Source: Vulcanisaeta sp. JCM 16159
GTDB taxonomy: Archaea; Thermoproteota; Thermoprotei; Thermoproteales; Thermocladiaceae
Direction: 5' to 3'
Length of the DNA: 64,000 nt
Assembly (NCBI RefSeq): GCF_001316265.1
Contig: NZ_BBDN01000001.1
Span: 1-64,000, forward strand
This document shows, piece by piece, positions 28,404 to 38,060 of this stretch. A program made the position numbers and the translations under genes. The notes beneath the pieces were generated by a model. It ran no database searches. It saw only the letters and a list, made by a program, of their open reading frames with translations, and was not told where the DNA came from. The first letter of the stretch is position 1. Every line of letters starts with the position of its first letter.

Positions 28404-29147
28404 TTATGGCTTCGCAATCCACCTAAACCCGTACTTCTCGTATAATCTTTTAACGTAATCGCTACGTAATAGCTCAAAGACATTAACGGCCTCATTACTT
28501 GCCCACGGCATTAATGCGAAGGAAAGCCTACCAACCCTATTCTTACTGGGCACCGTGTACCTAAAGCCCCAGTAAATCGCCTCAGTTCTCCAAACCACAC
28601 CCGCATCGATTAATCCATTACGGAGCAATTCAGGTATTTCCCTATGGTGTATCCTCGTTAGGTACACCGAGCCCCTGCCAACAAACTCCGAGTAATCACC
28701 ACAGTACTCAGTGTATATCTCCCTAAATAATGTACCAATACCCTCCGTGACAGGGTTAGGGATTGCAACCCTCTTACTCCTTAAATCGCACCAATCATTT
28801 ATGGGTTCACTGACGAAGACTATCGCTAGGTCGTTCTCGACATACTCAAAGTGATCTCTTACATTCAATTCATTAAGCATGTTAGGCGGCAACGACACGA
28901 TGTCAGGCCTAACGTCGATTGTTAAATCGCCAATAATCAACGGCTCACCCAACGCCCTCCTTAGCACGAGAGCTGGCGGTATGGTTTCGACATACACGGT
29001 AAACCCTCTCGACTTCAAAAACATCATTAATTCGTCAACTACAAACCATTGATTACCGGCAAGGCTCATCTTAACGCCACTTAATGAACCCCTCACATCG
29101 GTGATTACGTTAAAGCCAGGTAACGTTATGTTGGCCCCACTCATCAA
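28404..29147 (-). CDS. Periplasmic-type substrate-binding domain protein lacking a signal peptide
   Basis: The 247-residue protein resembles the ModA/WtpA-like type 2 periplasmic-binding fold, with strands such as LAIVFVSEPINDWCDL, KRVAIPNPVTEGIGTLFR and the RNGLIDAGVVWRTEA hinge strand. The N-terminus, MMSGANITLPGFNV, has no signal peptide or lipobox and leads straight into the fold. No ABC permease or ATPase lies nearby. It may therefore be a cytosolic ligand-binding protein, for example an oxyanion sensor or enzyme of the PBP-like class. The start could be mis-set, but no hydrophobic segment occurs in frame upstream. Confidence 0.6.
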   Translation of the reverse strand: MMSGANITLPGFNVITDVRGSLSGVKMSLAGNQWFVVDELMMFLKSRGFTVYVETIPPALVLRRALGEPLIIGDLTIDVRPDIVSLPPNMLNELNVRDHFEYVENDLAIVFVSEPINDWCDLRSKRVAIPNPVTEGIGTLFREIYTEYCGDYSEFVGRGSVYLTRIHHREIPELLRNGLIDAGVVWRTEAIYWGFRYTVPSKNRVGRLSFALMPWASNEAVNVFELLRSDYVKRLYEKYGFRWIAKP

Positions 29148-29197
29148 TTGCGGTCAATCGAGGAAGCTCTTTAAGTTGGTTTCTCAACGGGTTTCTG

Positions 29198-29527
29198 ATG
29201 CCTAGGGTTGTGGTGCAGGTTTCGGATATTAACAATATTGATCAGGCACTGACTTCATGCAATAACCTAATAAATGAAATACCTGATGCGGTAGTTGAGG
29301 TTGTTTTTCATCAATCGGCAATAAGCGCTGTGGTTAGGGGCAGCAATGTTGAGGATAGGATAAGGGATTTAATGAAGCGTGGGGTTATCGTGATTGCCTG
29401 TAGAAATTCTATGAGGAGTAGAAATATATCCGAGGACCAATTAATAGATGGTGTGAAAATAGTTAATGCTGGCGTTGCGGAGATTGTTAGAAAACAGGCG
29501 GAGGGTTGGGCATACCTAAAGTTATGA
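29198..29527 (+). CDS. DsrE-family protein
   Basis: The 109-residue protein fits the DsrE/DsrF-like fold: an opening strand VVVQVSD, a helix with QALTSCNNLIN, then VVEVVFHQSAISAVV, and IVIACRNSMRS with the conserved Cys near residue 71. It ends with GVAEIVRKQAEGWAYLKL, the usual C-terminal helix and strand. DsrE-like proteins carry persulfide sulfur, and the Cys in ACRNS is the candidate site. It stands alone and overlaps the convergent hypothetical gene at 29522 by six bases. The partner is unknown. Confidence 0.8.
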   Translation: MPRVVVQVSDINNIDQALTSCNNLINEIPDAVVEVVFHQSAISAVVRGSNVEDRIRDLMKRGVIVIACRNSMRSRNISEDQLIDGVKIVNAGVAEIVRKQAEGWAYLKL

Positions 29528-29827
29528 TGGTTGTTTGCCAATGAGTTCCCTATTCAACTTCTCGATAACCTCAACAGCCCTTCTCAATTGTTCAACATTA
29601 CCTGGCTTAAATGTGAAATTCTCATCACCAACGGCATACTCAATATCGCACTCGTTATTACATACCACGGAAACATAAACACCAAAGTCCTCACCTAACT
29701 CCAGTATTACAACTTTCTCACGCCCATACTCCTCAACCGATGCTGCAACGCCTAATTCCCTCGCAATACTCAGTACCTTATTCACGATACTATTTACGTC
29801 AACCATTAATACGTAATATGCTAGCAT
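29522..29827 (-). CDS. Small hypothetical protein
   Basis: A 101-residue alpha/beta protein of unrecognised family. The N-terminal helix VNSIVNKVLSIARELGV is followed by strands VEEYGREKVVILELG, FGVYVSVVCN and CDIEYAVGDENFTFK, and a C-terminal helix. The likely start is the internal ATG at 29806 (MVDVNS), because the first seven residues are hydrophobic and atypical. Two cysteines lie five residues apart (C-NNE-C). No membrane segment is present. A structured element lies 60-110 bases upstream. Confidence 0.5.
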   Translation of the reverse strand: MLAYYVLMVDVNSIVNKVLSIARELGVAASVEEYGREKVVILELGEDFGVYVSVVCNNECDIEYAVGDENFTFKPGNVEQLRRAVEVIEKLNRELIGKQPS

Positions 29828-29890
29828 GGTATAAAACTTTTACAGTAATACGGAGAAACGGAAATAAACCTCCTATAATTCATTAAGTGC

Positions 29891-29938
29891 GACCGCTGAG
29901 AGGGCTTAAAAGCCCACGATGATGCGTGTCGTCAGGTC
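29891..29938. other. Compact inverted-repeat structure, possible RNA element
   Basis: Within 48 bases three nested helices can form: GACC-GC-TGA with TCA-GGTC as the closing stem, GGGCTT-AA-AAGCCC as a 6-bp hairpin, and CACG-N6-CGTG as a second hairpin. It lies between serA and the downstream small gene, both on the minus strand. No tRNA or clear C/D-box pattern fits. Confidence 0.3.
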
Positions 29939-29968
29939 CCCCTGTCAAACACAATCCTCACTTCACTA

Positions 29969-30901
29969 CTACTTAATGTTATTACTCATTATGTAATTCA
30001 CTACCTTATTAACGAGTATCTCTGCAATCCTTCTTTGAGCCTCCCTAGTCTCTGCGCCAATGTGTGGCGTTATTATAACCCTTGGGTGCTTAACAAGCTC
30101 TATTTCCCAGGGTTCCCTTGGCGGTTCATTCTCAAGCACATCAAGTGCCGCGGCAGCCACCTTGCCGTCATTGAGCGCCTTGAGCAACGCCCTCGTGTCT
30201 ATTACCTCACCCCTGGATGTATTAATTATTATCACGCCATCCTTCATCATTTGCAACTCCCTCTCGCCAATCATGCGTTTTGCATTTGGCGTTAGGGATA
30301 CGTGTATTGTTATGAAATCACTACTCCTAATCAGTGTCTCGAAATCCACGAAGTCAACGCCGAGTTTAACGGCCCTATCCCTCATGTCGACTATATCATA
30401 TGCCTGAACCTTCATGCCAATAGCCCTGGCCAACTCAGCAACCCTCTGCCCAATCCTACCAAACCCAATAATACCAAGAACCTTACCAAACAACTCAGTA
30501 CCCATGAACTTACCCTTAGGCCAATCACCACCCTTAACAAGCCTATCCTGAAGAGCCACGAGCCTCGCTGCAGTGATCATTAGACCAATAGCTAACTCAG
30601 CAACTGACTGCGTTGAACCCTCCGGCGCGTTAATTACCTCGATGCCCCTTGACCTGGCGTAATTCACGTCAATATTGTCAAGGCCAACGCCAGCCCTAGC
30701 GATGACCTTTAACTTACCCGCGGCATCGATGACCTCCCTAGTGACCTTTGTTCTACTCCTAACTACTAGTATTTCGTAATCACCAACAATTCTTAATAAA
30801 TCGTCCTTACTAATTCCTGGTTTATAATCAACTATAACACCATGCCTACCTAATTCATTGACTATGTACTCATCTACTGGATCCGTTATCAACGCCCTAA
30901 C
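29969..30901 (-). CDS. serA: D-3-phosphoglycerate dehydrogenase-like D-2-hydroxyacid dehydrogenase
   Basis: The protein has the substrate-domain start VRALITDPVDEYIV, LKVIARAGVGLDNIDV, the NAD-binding GIIGFGRIGQRVA (G-x-G-x-x-G), and INTSRGEVID with the conserved Arg. VLENEPP carries the catalytic Glu and HPRVIITPHIGAET the catalytic His. It has no ACT domain (about 310 residues), as in many archaeal SerA enzymes, which oxidise 3-phosphoglycerate in serine synthesis. I chose ATG 30901 because a TTAAAAAC box lies 27 bp before it. The frame also extends to an ATG at 30937. The gene is intact. Confidence 0.88.
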   Translation of the reverse strand, partial: VRALITDPVDEYIVNELGRHGVIVDYKPGISKDDLLRIVGDYEILVVRSRTKVTREVIDAAGKLKVIARAGVGLDNIDVNYARSRGIEVINAPEGSTQSVAELAIGLMITAARLVALQDRLVKGGDWPKGKFMGTELFGKVLGIIGFGRIGQRVAELARAIGMKVQAYDIVDMRDRAVKLGVDFVDFETLIRSSDFITIHVSLTPNAKRMIGERELQMMKDGVIIINTSRGEVIDTRALLKALNDGKVAAAALDVLENEPPREPWEIELVKHPRVIITPHIGAETREAQRRIAEILVNKVVNYIMSNNIK

Positions 30902-31031
30902 CATATAATGCCTAAATAGGTTATGGTTTTTAAGCATTATTATTTATATTATTTATAAATTAAGAATACGCAATGAAACCAGTAATATTCAGACGCATCA
31001 TTTAATAAGTGTTCGCAATAACACCGTTGTT

Positions 31032-31787
31032 GTGATCCCAGCCATAGCCTATGTCAGGGTATCCACCGAGATGCAGGATCCAGCTAACCAAGTTGATTAC
31101 CTGAGGCGGTGGAGTGAGTCCAGGGGTTTCCAGATACTGAAGTTTTACATTGATGAGCTATCAGCGGCGCATCGCCAATAATGGATAGGCCAGCCTTTAA
31201 GGAGTTGGTTGAGGATATTGAGAGTAACGCATTTAGTCCGAGGCCGATGGTTCTCCTGGTCTATGAAACATCGAGGCTCGTTAGGAATTTTCAGGAGCTC
31301 TTTAGGCTTTTGGACATTGTTGAGAATAGGCTTGGCCTGCTCATAGTTAGCACCAGTGAGAAGGAGGCTGTGCTCCAAAACCTAGATGGTGCCTATAGGC
31401 AGTTCTTAAGGACCGTATTGGCCTTCGTGGCTTCCATGGAGAGGGAGTTCATTAGGCAGAGGACTAAGGCAGCCATGGAGAGACTTAGGCTGAGGGTAAG
31501 ATTGTTTCTAAGGTTGACTTAATGCCAAGTGACGTGGTTAGGGAGGTCTTGAGACTGTATAGTGAGGGTTTGAGCCAGAGGCTATATCGACTAAGTTAGG
31601 CATTAGCCTTTATGCCGTGAGGAGAATATTGAGTAGGCATGGTTATAGGGGTAATTACACGTGTCCACGCTGCCTGCATAGGATGGTTATTGCCGATAAG
31701 GCGTTGATACAGGTTGATGGTAGGTACGGCATTAAGTACGTGCTTCACTGCCCTAATTGTGGTTATGAGGAGACTAGGATTGAGTGA
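31032..31787 (+). pseudogene. Serine recombinase with C-terminal zinc ribbon (frameshifted)
   Basis: GTG 31032 begins IPAIAYVRVSTEMQDPANQ, with the catalytic Ser in the VRVST motif of serine recombinases. A shift near 31160 leads into IMDRPAFKELVEDI and LVYETSRLVRN, then FVASMEREFIRQRTKAAMERL, the core and long helix. Shifts near 31495 and 31575 give a helix-turn-helix (EVLRLYSEGLSPEAISTKLG) and a zinc ribbon, CPRC...CPNCG. Small serine recombinases of this kind mobilise IS607-like elements or resolve plasmids. Three shifts in 750 bp suggest a decayed gene or poor consensus. No TnpB gene is adjacent. It could be a relic of the same mobile element as the ParA island. Confidence 0.7.
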
Positions 31788-31800
31788 TTTTAACTCAACG

Positions 31801-32046
31801 TCATAACTCGCCCTTTATGTACTCCCTGAACTTACCAAGGGCGTTAAGCACCCTGGCAACCATAAGCTCATCACCCCACTCAACGTAGTAGACCTTCCAC
31901 TTATCAAGCCCCAACTTATCGCTCTGCCCCAGGTAACCATGCCACCACTGCAGGGATTCCTCAATCATCCTAATTAGGCGAACCTTATCATCCTCCTCAG
32001 GATGTACGTTATCTAAGTCCAGGATCACTATTGCGAATCTCCTCAT
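31801..32046 (-). CDS. Small hypothetical protein
   Basis: An 81-residue intact frame of unrecognised family. It opens with a hydrophobic strand, FAIVILDLDNVHPEEDD, whose DxDN pattern is reminiscent of acidic metal sites but is not enough to assign a fold. A Trp-rich helix follows (MIEESLQWWHGYLGQ), then KWKVYYVEWGDELMVARVL. It is convergent with the recombinase relic (13-bp gap) and divergent from the CinA gene. AT-rich sequence with a TTTAAACA box lies in the divergent spacer. Confidence 0.5.
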   Translation of the reverse strand: MRRFAIVILDLDNVHPEEDDKVRLIRMIEESLQWWHGYLGQSDKLGLDKWKVYYVEWGDELMVARVLNALGKFREYIKGEL

Positions 32047-32141
32047 ACCAAATCAAGTACATAAATTGCTAACCCATTTATTAACATGTCCTTGTTAACC
32101 AAGTACAAAGATAATTTAAACAAGCCCTTTAGGCACCAATT

Positions 32142-32938
32142 ATGATGAGTTACACAGCATGGATCATATCAATAGGCAATGAACTACTCATTGGGAAGAC
32201 CGTGAACACGAACGCTACCTGGCTCGCAAGGAAGCTAACACTACTCGGTTATGACGTTAGGAGGATAATAACCGTACCTGACAACGAGGAGGACGAGGTC
32301 GAGGTATTTAGGGACGCCATTAGAAGGGGCATTAGGGTTGTTATCTCAACAGGCGGCTTAGGACCGACCTTCGATGATAAGACAAGTGAGTACCTGGCCA
32401 AGGCATTGAATAGGAAGTACGTGATTAATGACGACGCGTTGAGACTCGTGGTTGAGACGTTTAAGTCAAGGGGCCTAGAGCTAACTGAGCCTAGGCTTAA
32501 GCAGCAAAAATGCCCGAGGGGGCAAAGCCGTTACCTAACCCCGTTGGTACTGCACCAGGTATTTGGGTTGAGGAAGGAAACACAATCATTATTGCGCTAC
32601 CCGGCGTGCCAGCGGAGATGATGGCGATCTTCGAGAACTACGTGGAACCTAAACTACGTGAGATAGGGCCTAAACTACACTTTGTTGAGAGGTCAATAAC
32701 GGTTAAGGGAGTTCCCGAGGCTGACCTGGCACCAATAATAGAGAGGGGTATGAAGATGAGTAATAGAATCTACATCAAGAGCCACCCCAAGGGCCATGAA
32801 ATTAAGTCACCATTGGTTGAGATTCATGTGTATGTTAGTTCCGAGGACGTTAGGAGTACTGAGAATGAGATTAATAAGGTCCTTAATTTCTTAACATCAG
32901 CGATAAAGGAGAAGGGAGGTGAAGTTTTAACTGGGTGA
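32142..32938 (+). CDS. CinA-like MoCF-domain protein (frameshifted)
   Basis: Two frames (32142-32621 and 32510-32938) join near 32505 into about 265 residues. The first has AWIISIGNELLIGKTVNTNA, and ISTGGLGPTFDDKT, the molybdopterin-binding-like GGxGPTxDD motif. The second has MPEGAKPLPNPVGTAPG and IIALPGVPAEM, then VEIHVY. This is the N-terminal CinA (competence/damage-inducible) domain found alone in archaea, related to MoaB/MogA. The C-terminal amidohydrolase domain of bacterial CinA is absent. The shift lies in GCAGCAAAAATG, next to an A5 run. Confidence 0.85.
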
Positions 32939-32955
32939 AATTAATTGCAGTAAAA

Positions 32956-33812
32956 TCATGCATACTTAATTATTGAGTACTTAAGGCAGTCACCAGAACT
33001 AACCTTATGTGGATGCCCAAGCACGAGTATCCTCTCCATGTCATCGTATGAGAAGACCAGGTCAGGCTGCGCACCGCAGAGTAAGCCCAAGCCCATTAAC
33101 TCCGGTACCTGCCCTGGAACAATGCTCGAGAAGACTCTCTGTATGTAATCCTTCATTGTACTCGACATACTTAAGTCAAACAATGTGCTGAGCATAACCT
33201 CATTACCCGTCAACGTTATGTCCCCAGGCTCAAAACCATACGTATTAATGAAGTCATCACGAAGATTAACAAACCTACCCCTAACGCTATTAATCACATC
33301 AAAGGCAGCCTTAAACAAGTCACCAGGGCTAGCGCTTACATCACTAGTTACGTTGTCCGAGAACTTAATACTGACCTTCTTCGCACAAACCACCTGCCCA
33401 GGTCCTTATCCTCAACACTCTCAACACCATTGTAGATGGACACCATGGGACCACTAACCTTAACACCCGTGGACTCACTTGGGGCTGACTGCATATAGCA
33501 CTCAATACCACCCATTAGGTACGTTGGGAAGAAATTCTCATCGATGTTGAAGAATCCCTTGAAGGCATTCACCAGGTAATTATTGGGATCATAATTCGGC
33601 TCAGTAATTGATGATTGAATTAGGAAGACCCTCTTGCTATTTTCAACAGTACCAAGACTAACCTGCTGGGTCTCAAAGCCTGAAATGCCCCTGTAAATAT
33701 CAACGTACTTAGAAAACGTACTCCTAATCTCATCAGACATATAACGTGCAGAACCTGATAACGCATTCATTATCTCCTTAATTATTTGTTCCTCGTTCCC
33801 AACCTGAGCCAC
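32956..33812 (-). CDS. Conserved-looking hypothetical protein (frameshifted)
   Basis: Two frames (33348-33812 and 32956-33393) overlap and join near 33370, giving about 285 residues. It starts with a helix (EEQIIKEIMNALSGSARYMS) and is soluble, mixed alpha/beta. IECYMQSAPSE and LLCGAQPDLVFSYDDMERIL are the most distinctive stretches. There is no signal peptide, membrane helix or recognised catalytic motif, and I do not recognise the family. The upstream spacer of about 590 bp is unusually long. Coding quality is good on both sides of the shift. Confidence 0.5.
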
Positions 33813-34402
33813 TAAATTCGCCGAATGTGAATCAACGACCTAATTAATAAAGGTTTCTAAGTGCACAATACTAAACGAGACCCCCACACCAATTCGCAAT
33901 AAATCCGCCAACCTACCCATCATCCGTAAATATTATTTTCCCATCGCTATCATAATAAACTATAACATCAAAAATTAACGCAAGACCGTTGATACATCAA
34001 CGCCAAAGCCAGTAGATCGATACTGACCATGGTCAGCACTCACATAAGAAATTATTATATAGTATTAAATACTCAAAGCCCTATTTAATATCTTATATTT
34101 ACTAAGGCATAATAATCTAATATACATAGCATATCTCATGAATGACCTACCCACTCACTAACATCCCACCAAAGCCTCTACACAATGCACAAAAGTAACC
34201 TATCAATCACATCTTAAAGTCAGACCCCTAGGTATTGGGACGCTGATGAGGTATTTGAAGCATAAACAATAATGATTACGGCTGTAAATTAACACAATGC
34301 AAGTAAAGACTTTTTAATACCCCTTATCATTTAAAGATCAATGTGTGCAGGATATTCGCATTCAATTAATCTTCATTATATGGAATTAGAAATAAATACA
34401 AG
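33813..34402. other. Long intergenic region with palindromes
   Basis: No gene is evident over 590 bases. CTGACCATGGTCAG at 34023-34036 is a perfect 14-bp palindrome, and TTGATACATCAA at 33989-34000 is a second one, 22 bp apart. The region is the left border of the signalling cluster. An AAGGTGG ribosome-binding-like site at about 34400 precedes the ATG at 34415. Confidence 0.4.
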
Positions 34403-34414
34403 GTGGTATTTACT

Positions 34415-35813
34415 ATGAAAGTTAAGAATATTATTATAAATTCTATAAGAAATATTATTATTCTTGCAGTTATAGCCTTAGCGATCTACATTGTACCCTA
34501 TATCATATATCTCCCCTACTTTATTTCATCAACACTTATATTCGTTGCGAGTGGCATACTCATGCCAATAATAATTTACTTAATAATTGATCTCGTAGGT
34601 AATTTATTAATGTCTACGAACATTAACACCATTAAGACCTTGGGCGTAGTTACGGTGCAGTTAATATCACCGGCCGTGTTAATATACCTAGTTCTTGCCG
34701 CGTTTGCATCTACATTATCACCGTTTAATAGGTTCATTAGTGTATCGGCGATTTTAATGTCAACATATTTAGCAATCCTTGGGTTATTGATTAGGGCATT
34801 CGGGTCTAGGTTTAATTATGTAGTTGGAGATTTAATAAGGGGCATTGGTACTACGGTACTGCTATTTGGCATGGCAATGCTTTTCTTACCAATATATGCA
34901 TTCACATATTCACTATATACCCAGTCAATAATTCCAGCGGCTCTACCCATATTAGCATTAGCCATATATAACGCATTCCTCTACACTGCCGTGACGGCCA
35001 TAGTAATCACGGCAATAATTTTTCTCGGATTCATAGCCCCATTAAGGCCCGTGTCCATGGACATGGCATACATGTCTGGTATGCTTATGTACGTAATAGC
35101 AATGATAAGTATGGTGATAGTACTTGGTACATTAACACCCTATAGTGGCTATATAACGGCATTATCAGTAATAGCATTAGTAATAACCATAGCCCTAATA
35201 AGCTATAGGCTCTTAACAGCATACTTAAGACTTGGCGAGAGTAAGGTGAGGGATGTATATCATGAATACGCAATTAGGGTTATGGAAAGAATTACGGTTA
35301 GTGATTATGAATTAATTAACGCCATAAATAACTTCATGATGAACGGGAATAAAGACGCATTATTAGAATACTCAATGAAAGCGCTGACACGCTGTAAGAA
35401 CGTAGGAACAAAAATACTGGATGAAATTAAGAAGTACGAACCGCCGTATTATGGAGGACTGTGGCCGTGGGGATCAAGTGACATTAGAAATAGAGCCATT
35501 AAAGACGCTGAATTAAGATCAAAAATATCCACAGAAATAATAACTTTAATATCAACATGCCAAGGAGGAAAACAAGAAATCCAGGTTGCGTCCAGCCACT
35601 ACCTCACCTGCCGTTTCAGCGTTCCAGTACACAGCCGAGGATGGTACTAGGGTTTATGCTCAGTCGTCTGAGGAGTTGCCTGTGAGGCCTATTGAGGAGG
35701 GGACTAGGGTGAGGCAGGAGGGCACGGTGGTTAGGTCGGGTGAATCCACGGTCGTAAGGACAAACGAGGAAAAGGAAGACGCAGAAAACACAGAAACAAC
35801 AAACCAACAATGA
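34415..35813 (+). CDS. Polytopic membrane protein with Thr-motif cytoplasmic tail (frameshifted)
   Basis: ATG 34415 (AAGGTGG site 8 bp before it) starts about eight or nine membrane helices up to residue ~275, followed by a soluble helical part (MERITVSDYELINAINNF). A shift near 35575 joins the frame 35586-35813. That frame encodes a charged tail with TAEDGTRVYAQSS, EEGTRVRQEGTVV and ESTVVRTNEE, so four Thr sit in the pattern acidic/Gly-Thr-x-Val/Ile. The same tail, identical at DNA level over 154 bp, ends the single-span protein at 53454. I infer that the tail is a substrate of the nearby kinase. The membrane family itself is not recognised. A PP2C gene follows 160 bp downstream on the same strand. 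Confidence 0.65.
35634..35787 (+). repeat. 154-bp inverted repeat, left copy (Thr-tail coding)
   Basis: This segment is identical, base for base as read by eye, to the reverse complement of 53495-53648. It codes for the acidic Thr-rich tail in both proteins, in the same reading frame. The two copies face each other 17.7 kb apart and bracket the signalling cluster. Confidence 0.9.
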
Positions 35814-35973
35814 TTGATACTGTTTTATTCCCTTAAACTTAGGGTTTACACCAATAAATTCATTAATAAGTAAGAAAAAGGAAAGAGATTAACGAGGTAA
35901 TTAATGATAATGGCATTATAATAAATTAATCATAATACTTAAAATTAGAGTTAAATAAATTGGAGTGGGGATT

Positions 35974-36985
35974 ATGTTCAATAAATTAACGCCTAAGGAG
36001 AGGTACAGGTTCTGGTGACCACATGCACGAATTACGCAGAATCACTGGCATTTACATACAAGGCCTACTTAAATGGCTATCCAACACTATCGTATGGCGT
36101 CCTCGTACCACACGAGGATACCAATACCGCATTGGCAGTATTGAGGAGGTTATTGTTAAACATGCCCATAGGTAATGAATTATTGATTAATTCGCATCAT
36201 TATATTTGGCATAATAATGTTGAGATAGTATCATCAAAGCAATTAAGGAAGTACTTACATGTAGTAGATGCTGAGGTCACTTCAGGTAAAGTCATTATCG
36301 CATCCCCATACTCAATAAAGGGCGCCAATAAGGAGAGGAATGAAGACTCAGCAGGCATACTATCAATTAAGTACTGTGGAGATACGATAACTTTATTTCA
36401 TATATTCGCTATAGCTGACGGCGTAAGTAGCCTCCATGGCGGTGACTACGCAAGCTCATTCTCAGTAAGGAGCTTCATCTCAGGCGCCCTATCATTAATA
36501 AATACCGTAAATACAGATCTCAAAGCCAACCTGAAGGAACTACTAATGAGAATACATATGGAGCTTCAGGACTATGCTGAGAAAAACAACGTTAATGTTG
36601 GAACCACCTTCACAGGCGGCATAATAATACAGAGAGACAATGCCGCAACAGCCACCATAGCACACATCGGTGATTCAAGGGCCTATAAGATAACCAGTAA
36701 TACCGTGAGTAGGTTAACGACCGACCATTCCCTCGGTGGTCACGTAATAACCCAGGCACTAGGCTACGTAATTAAGAATATTGATACATACGAAACAATG
36801 ATAGGACGAAACACATACCTGGTCCTAACCACGGATGGAGTAACCGACGTGGTGACTGATGACACGATAGGACGCATAGTCCATGAGTATAGGTACCCGA
36901 GGCACATATCATGGCTCTCGTGAGCGCGGCAGAGAAGCTTGGCTCTAAGGATGACACAACAGCATTAACAATATGGCGAACCTAG
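35974..36985 (+). CDS. PP2C-type protein phosphatase (frameshifted ends)
   Basis: The central frame (36015-36923) has PP2C motifs in order: KERNEDSAG, FAIADGVSS, GTTFTGG, AHIGDSRAYKI, LTTDHSLG, and LVLTTDGVTDVV. These provide the Asp ligands of the two-metal site. A shift near 36900 adds GSKDDTTALTIW, the usual last strand, ending at 36985. At the other end, ATG 35974 opens FNKLTPKERYRFW one frame off, so the true start is probably there. About 90 N-terminal residues form an extra domain not seen in minimal PP2Cs. It should reverse threonine phosphorylation by the kinase encoded convergently at 38.5-39.3 kb. Confidence 0.85.
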
Positions 36986-36986
36986 G

Positions 36987-38060
36987 CTAGGCCGTCGCCA
37001 CATCATCAAATGCATTACGTGACCTAAAACGCAAAACTACAAGCGCCACAGTAACCAGGATAATAAGGGATACTACGATAATAATTACGTCGCTAATAAT
37101 GGGCATACGCTTAGACTTAAAGCCGACTCCTATAATCATCGGTTCATTCACCGTTAAACCATTCAGCGACAGACTTCTATTAGTTATATTCGCAACGTAA
37201 CCATTAACTGGGAGGATCTCGTATTGATATGTTCCATTGGGAAGTAGAAGGGTTATTGTATTAGTATTTGATGACTCACGAGTACCATTAATACTAACCC
37301 ACCAAAGTGTACCTGAGGGCAAACCACTCTCAGTAAAGCTCACAAGGTAAACAGTAATTATTGGCGTCCAGTCGTATTGGTCTGTGGTTCTTGGTTGACC
37401 TAGTGGTTGGGTAACATATACCTTAAGCACCACATAGGCGTAGTAAGTGCCTGGTTGGCTTAGTGTGTAGGTGAAGTTGACGTTATTCACTCCTGGGTTT
37501 AAGGTTACTGACTGATTTCGTACCTGGGCGTTTAATGGGCTCTCCTGGCTTGATATGTAGACCGTGACTACGCCATTGAAGCTTACGCTCTGCGGATTAT
37601 AAACAACGACACTTACCGTAATTATCGCGCGCGACCCATTGCCCAATTGAGTGGAATTTACATAGACGTTCTTAATCCACGGCATATTCCTGGTGAAGTT
37701 GTACGTGATTGCCTTGCCTGGGAACACGTTTATTGTGAGGTTTCCCCAGTACTCCGTGTAGTTAAAGGCCGTGCTATTGGGGTAATAATACACATACAAT
37801 ATGTAGGTTCCGGGCTGGATACCTTTGAATATTAGTTGTGAATTATTGTTCATGAAGACAGGGCCCATGCCCTTCTCGTTGTATGCATTCACGAGTATGC
37901 CGTACACCACACCGTGCATGCTTGAGGCTGGCTTGCCGTTAACGTTAAAGATATTAACAGTAACGTTGCCCGCACTCGATTCAGCCATAACAACGTGAAT
38001 ACCCATCAATAATAGTATTAGGACTAAAATGCTGAGTCTAATCACGTAATCACCCAGCAC
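36987..38060 (-). CDS. Secreted single-span surface protein with Ig-like domains
   Basis: A signal peptide (about residues 6-26, ending VVMAES) precedes a beta-rich exterior. First comes a domain with VNIFNVNGKPASS, FMNNNSQLIF and PGTYILYVYYYP, then YTEYWGNLTINV, then a CARDB-like part with MPWIKNVYVN and SQPGTYYAYVVLKVYV, then a PEGA-like part (FTESGLPSGTLWWVSINGT). A membrane helix and a short basic tail follow. The first two domains recur closely in the giant protein at 39316-44593. The FHA frame's stop codon (38050) lies inside the beginning of this gene, so translation is probably coupled. Start is GTG 38060 or GTG 38045. No Thr motif is present in its 14-residue tail. Confidence 0.7.
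   Translation of the reverse strand: MLGDYVIRLSILVLILLLMGIHVVMAESSAGNVTVNIFNVNGKPASSMHGVVYGILVNAYNEKGMGPVFMNNNSQLIFKGIQPGTYILYVYYYPNSTAFNYTEYWGNLTINVFPGKAITYNFTRNMPWIKNVYVNSTQLGNGSRAIITVSVVVYNPQSVSFNGVVTVYISSQESPLNAQVRNQSVTLNPGVNNVNFTYTLSQPGTYYAYVVLKVYVTQPLGQPRTTDQYDWTPIITVYLVSFTESGLPSGTLWWVSINGTRESSNTNTITLLLPNGTYQYEILPVNGYVANITNRSLSLNGLTVNEPMIIGVGFKSKRMPIISDVIIIVVSLIILVTVALVVLRFRSRNAFDDVATA

Noticed and set aside
29881-29945. C/D-box guide RNA or tRNA.
   Set aside because: ATGATG and CTGA occur but in the wrong order and spacing for C/D boxes, and no cloverleaf can be drawn.
34225-34290. C/D-box RNA suggested by GCTGATGAGG.
   Set aside because: No matching D box (CTGA) at a usable distance was found.
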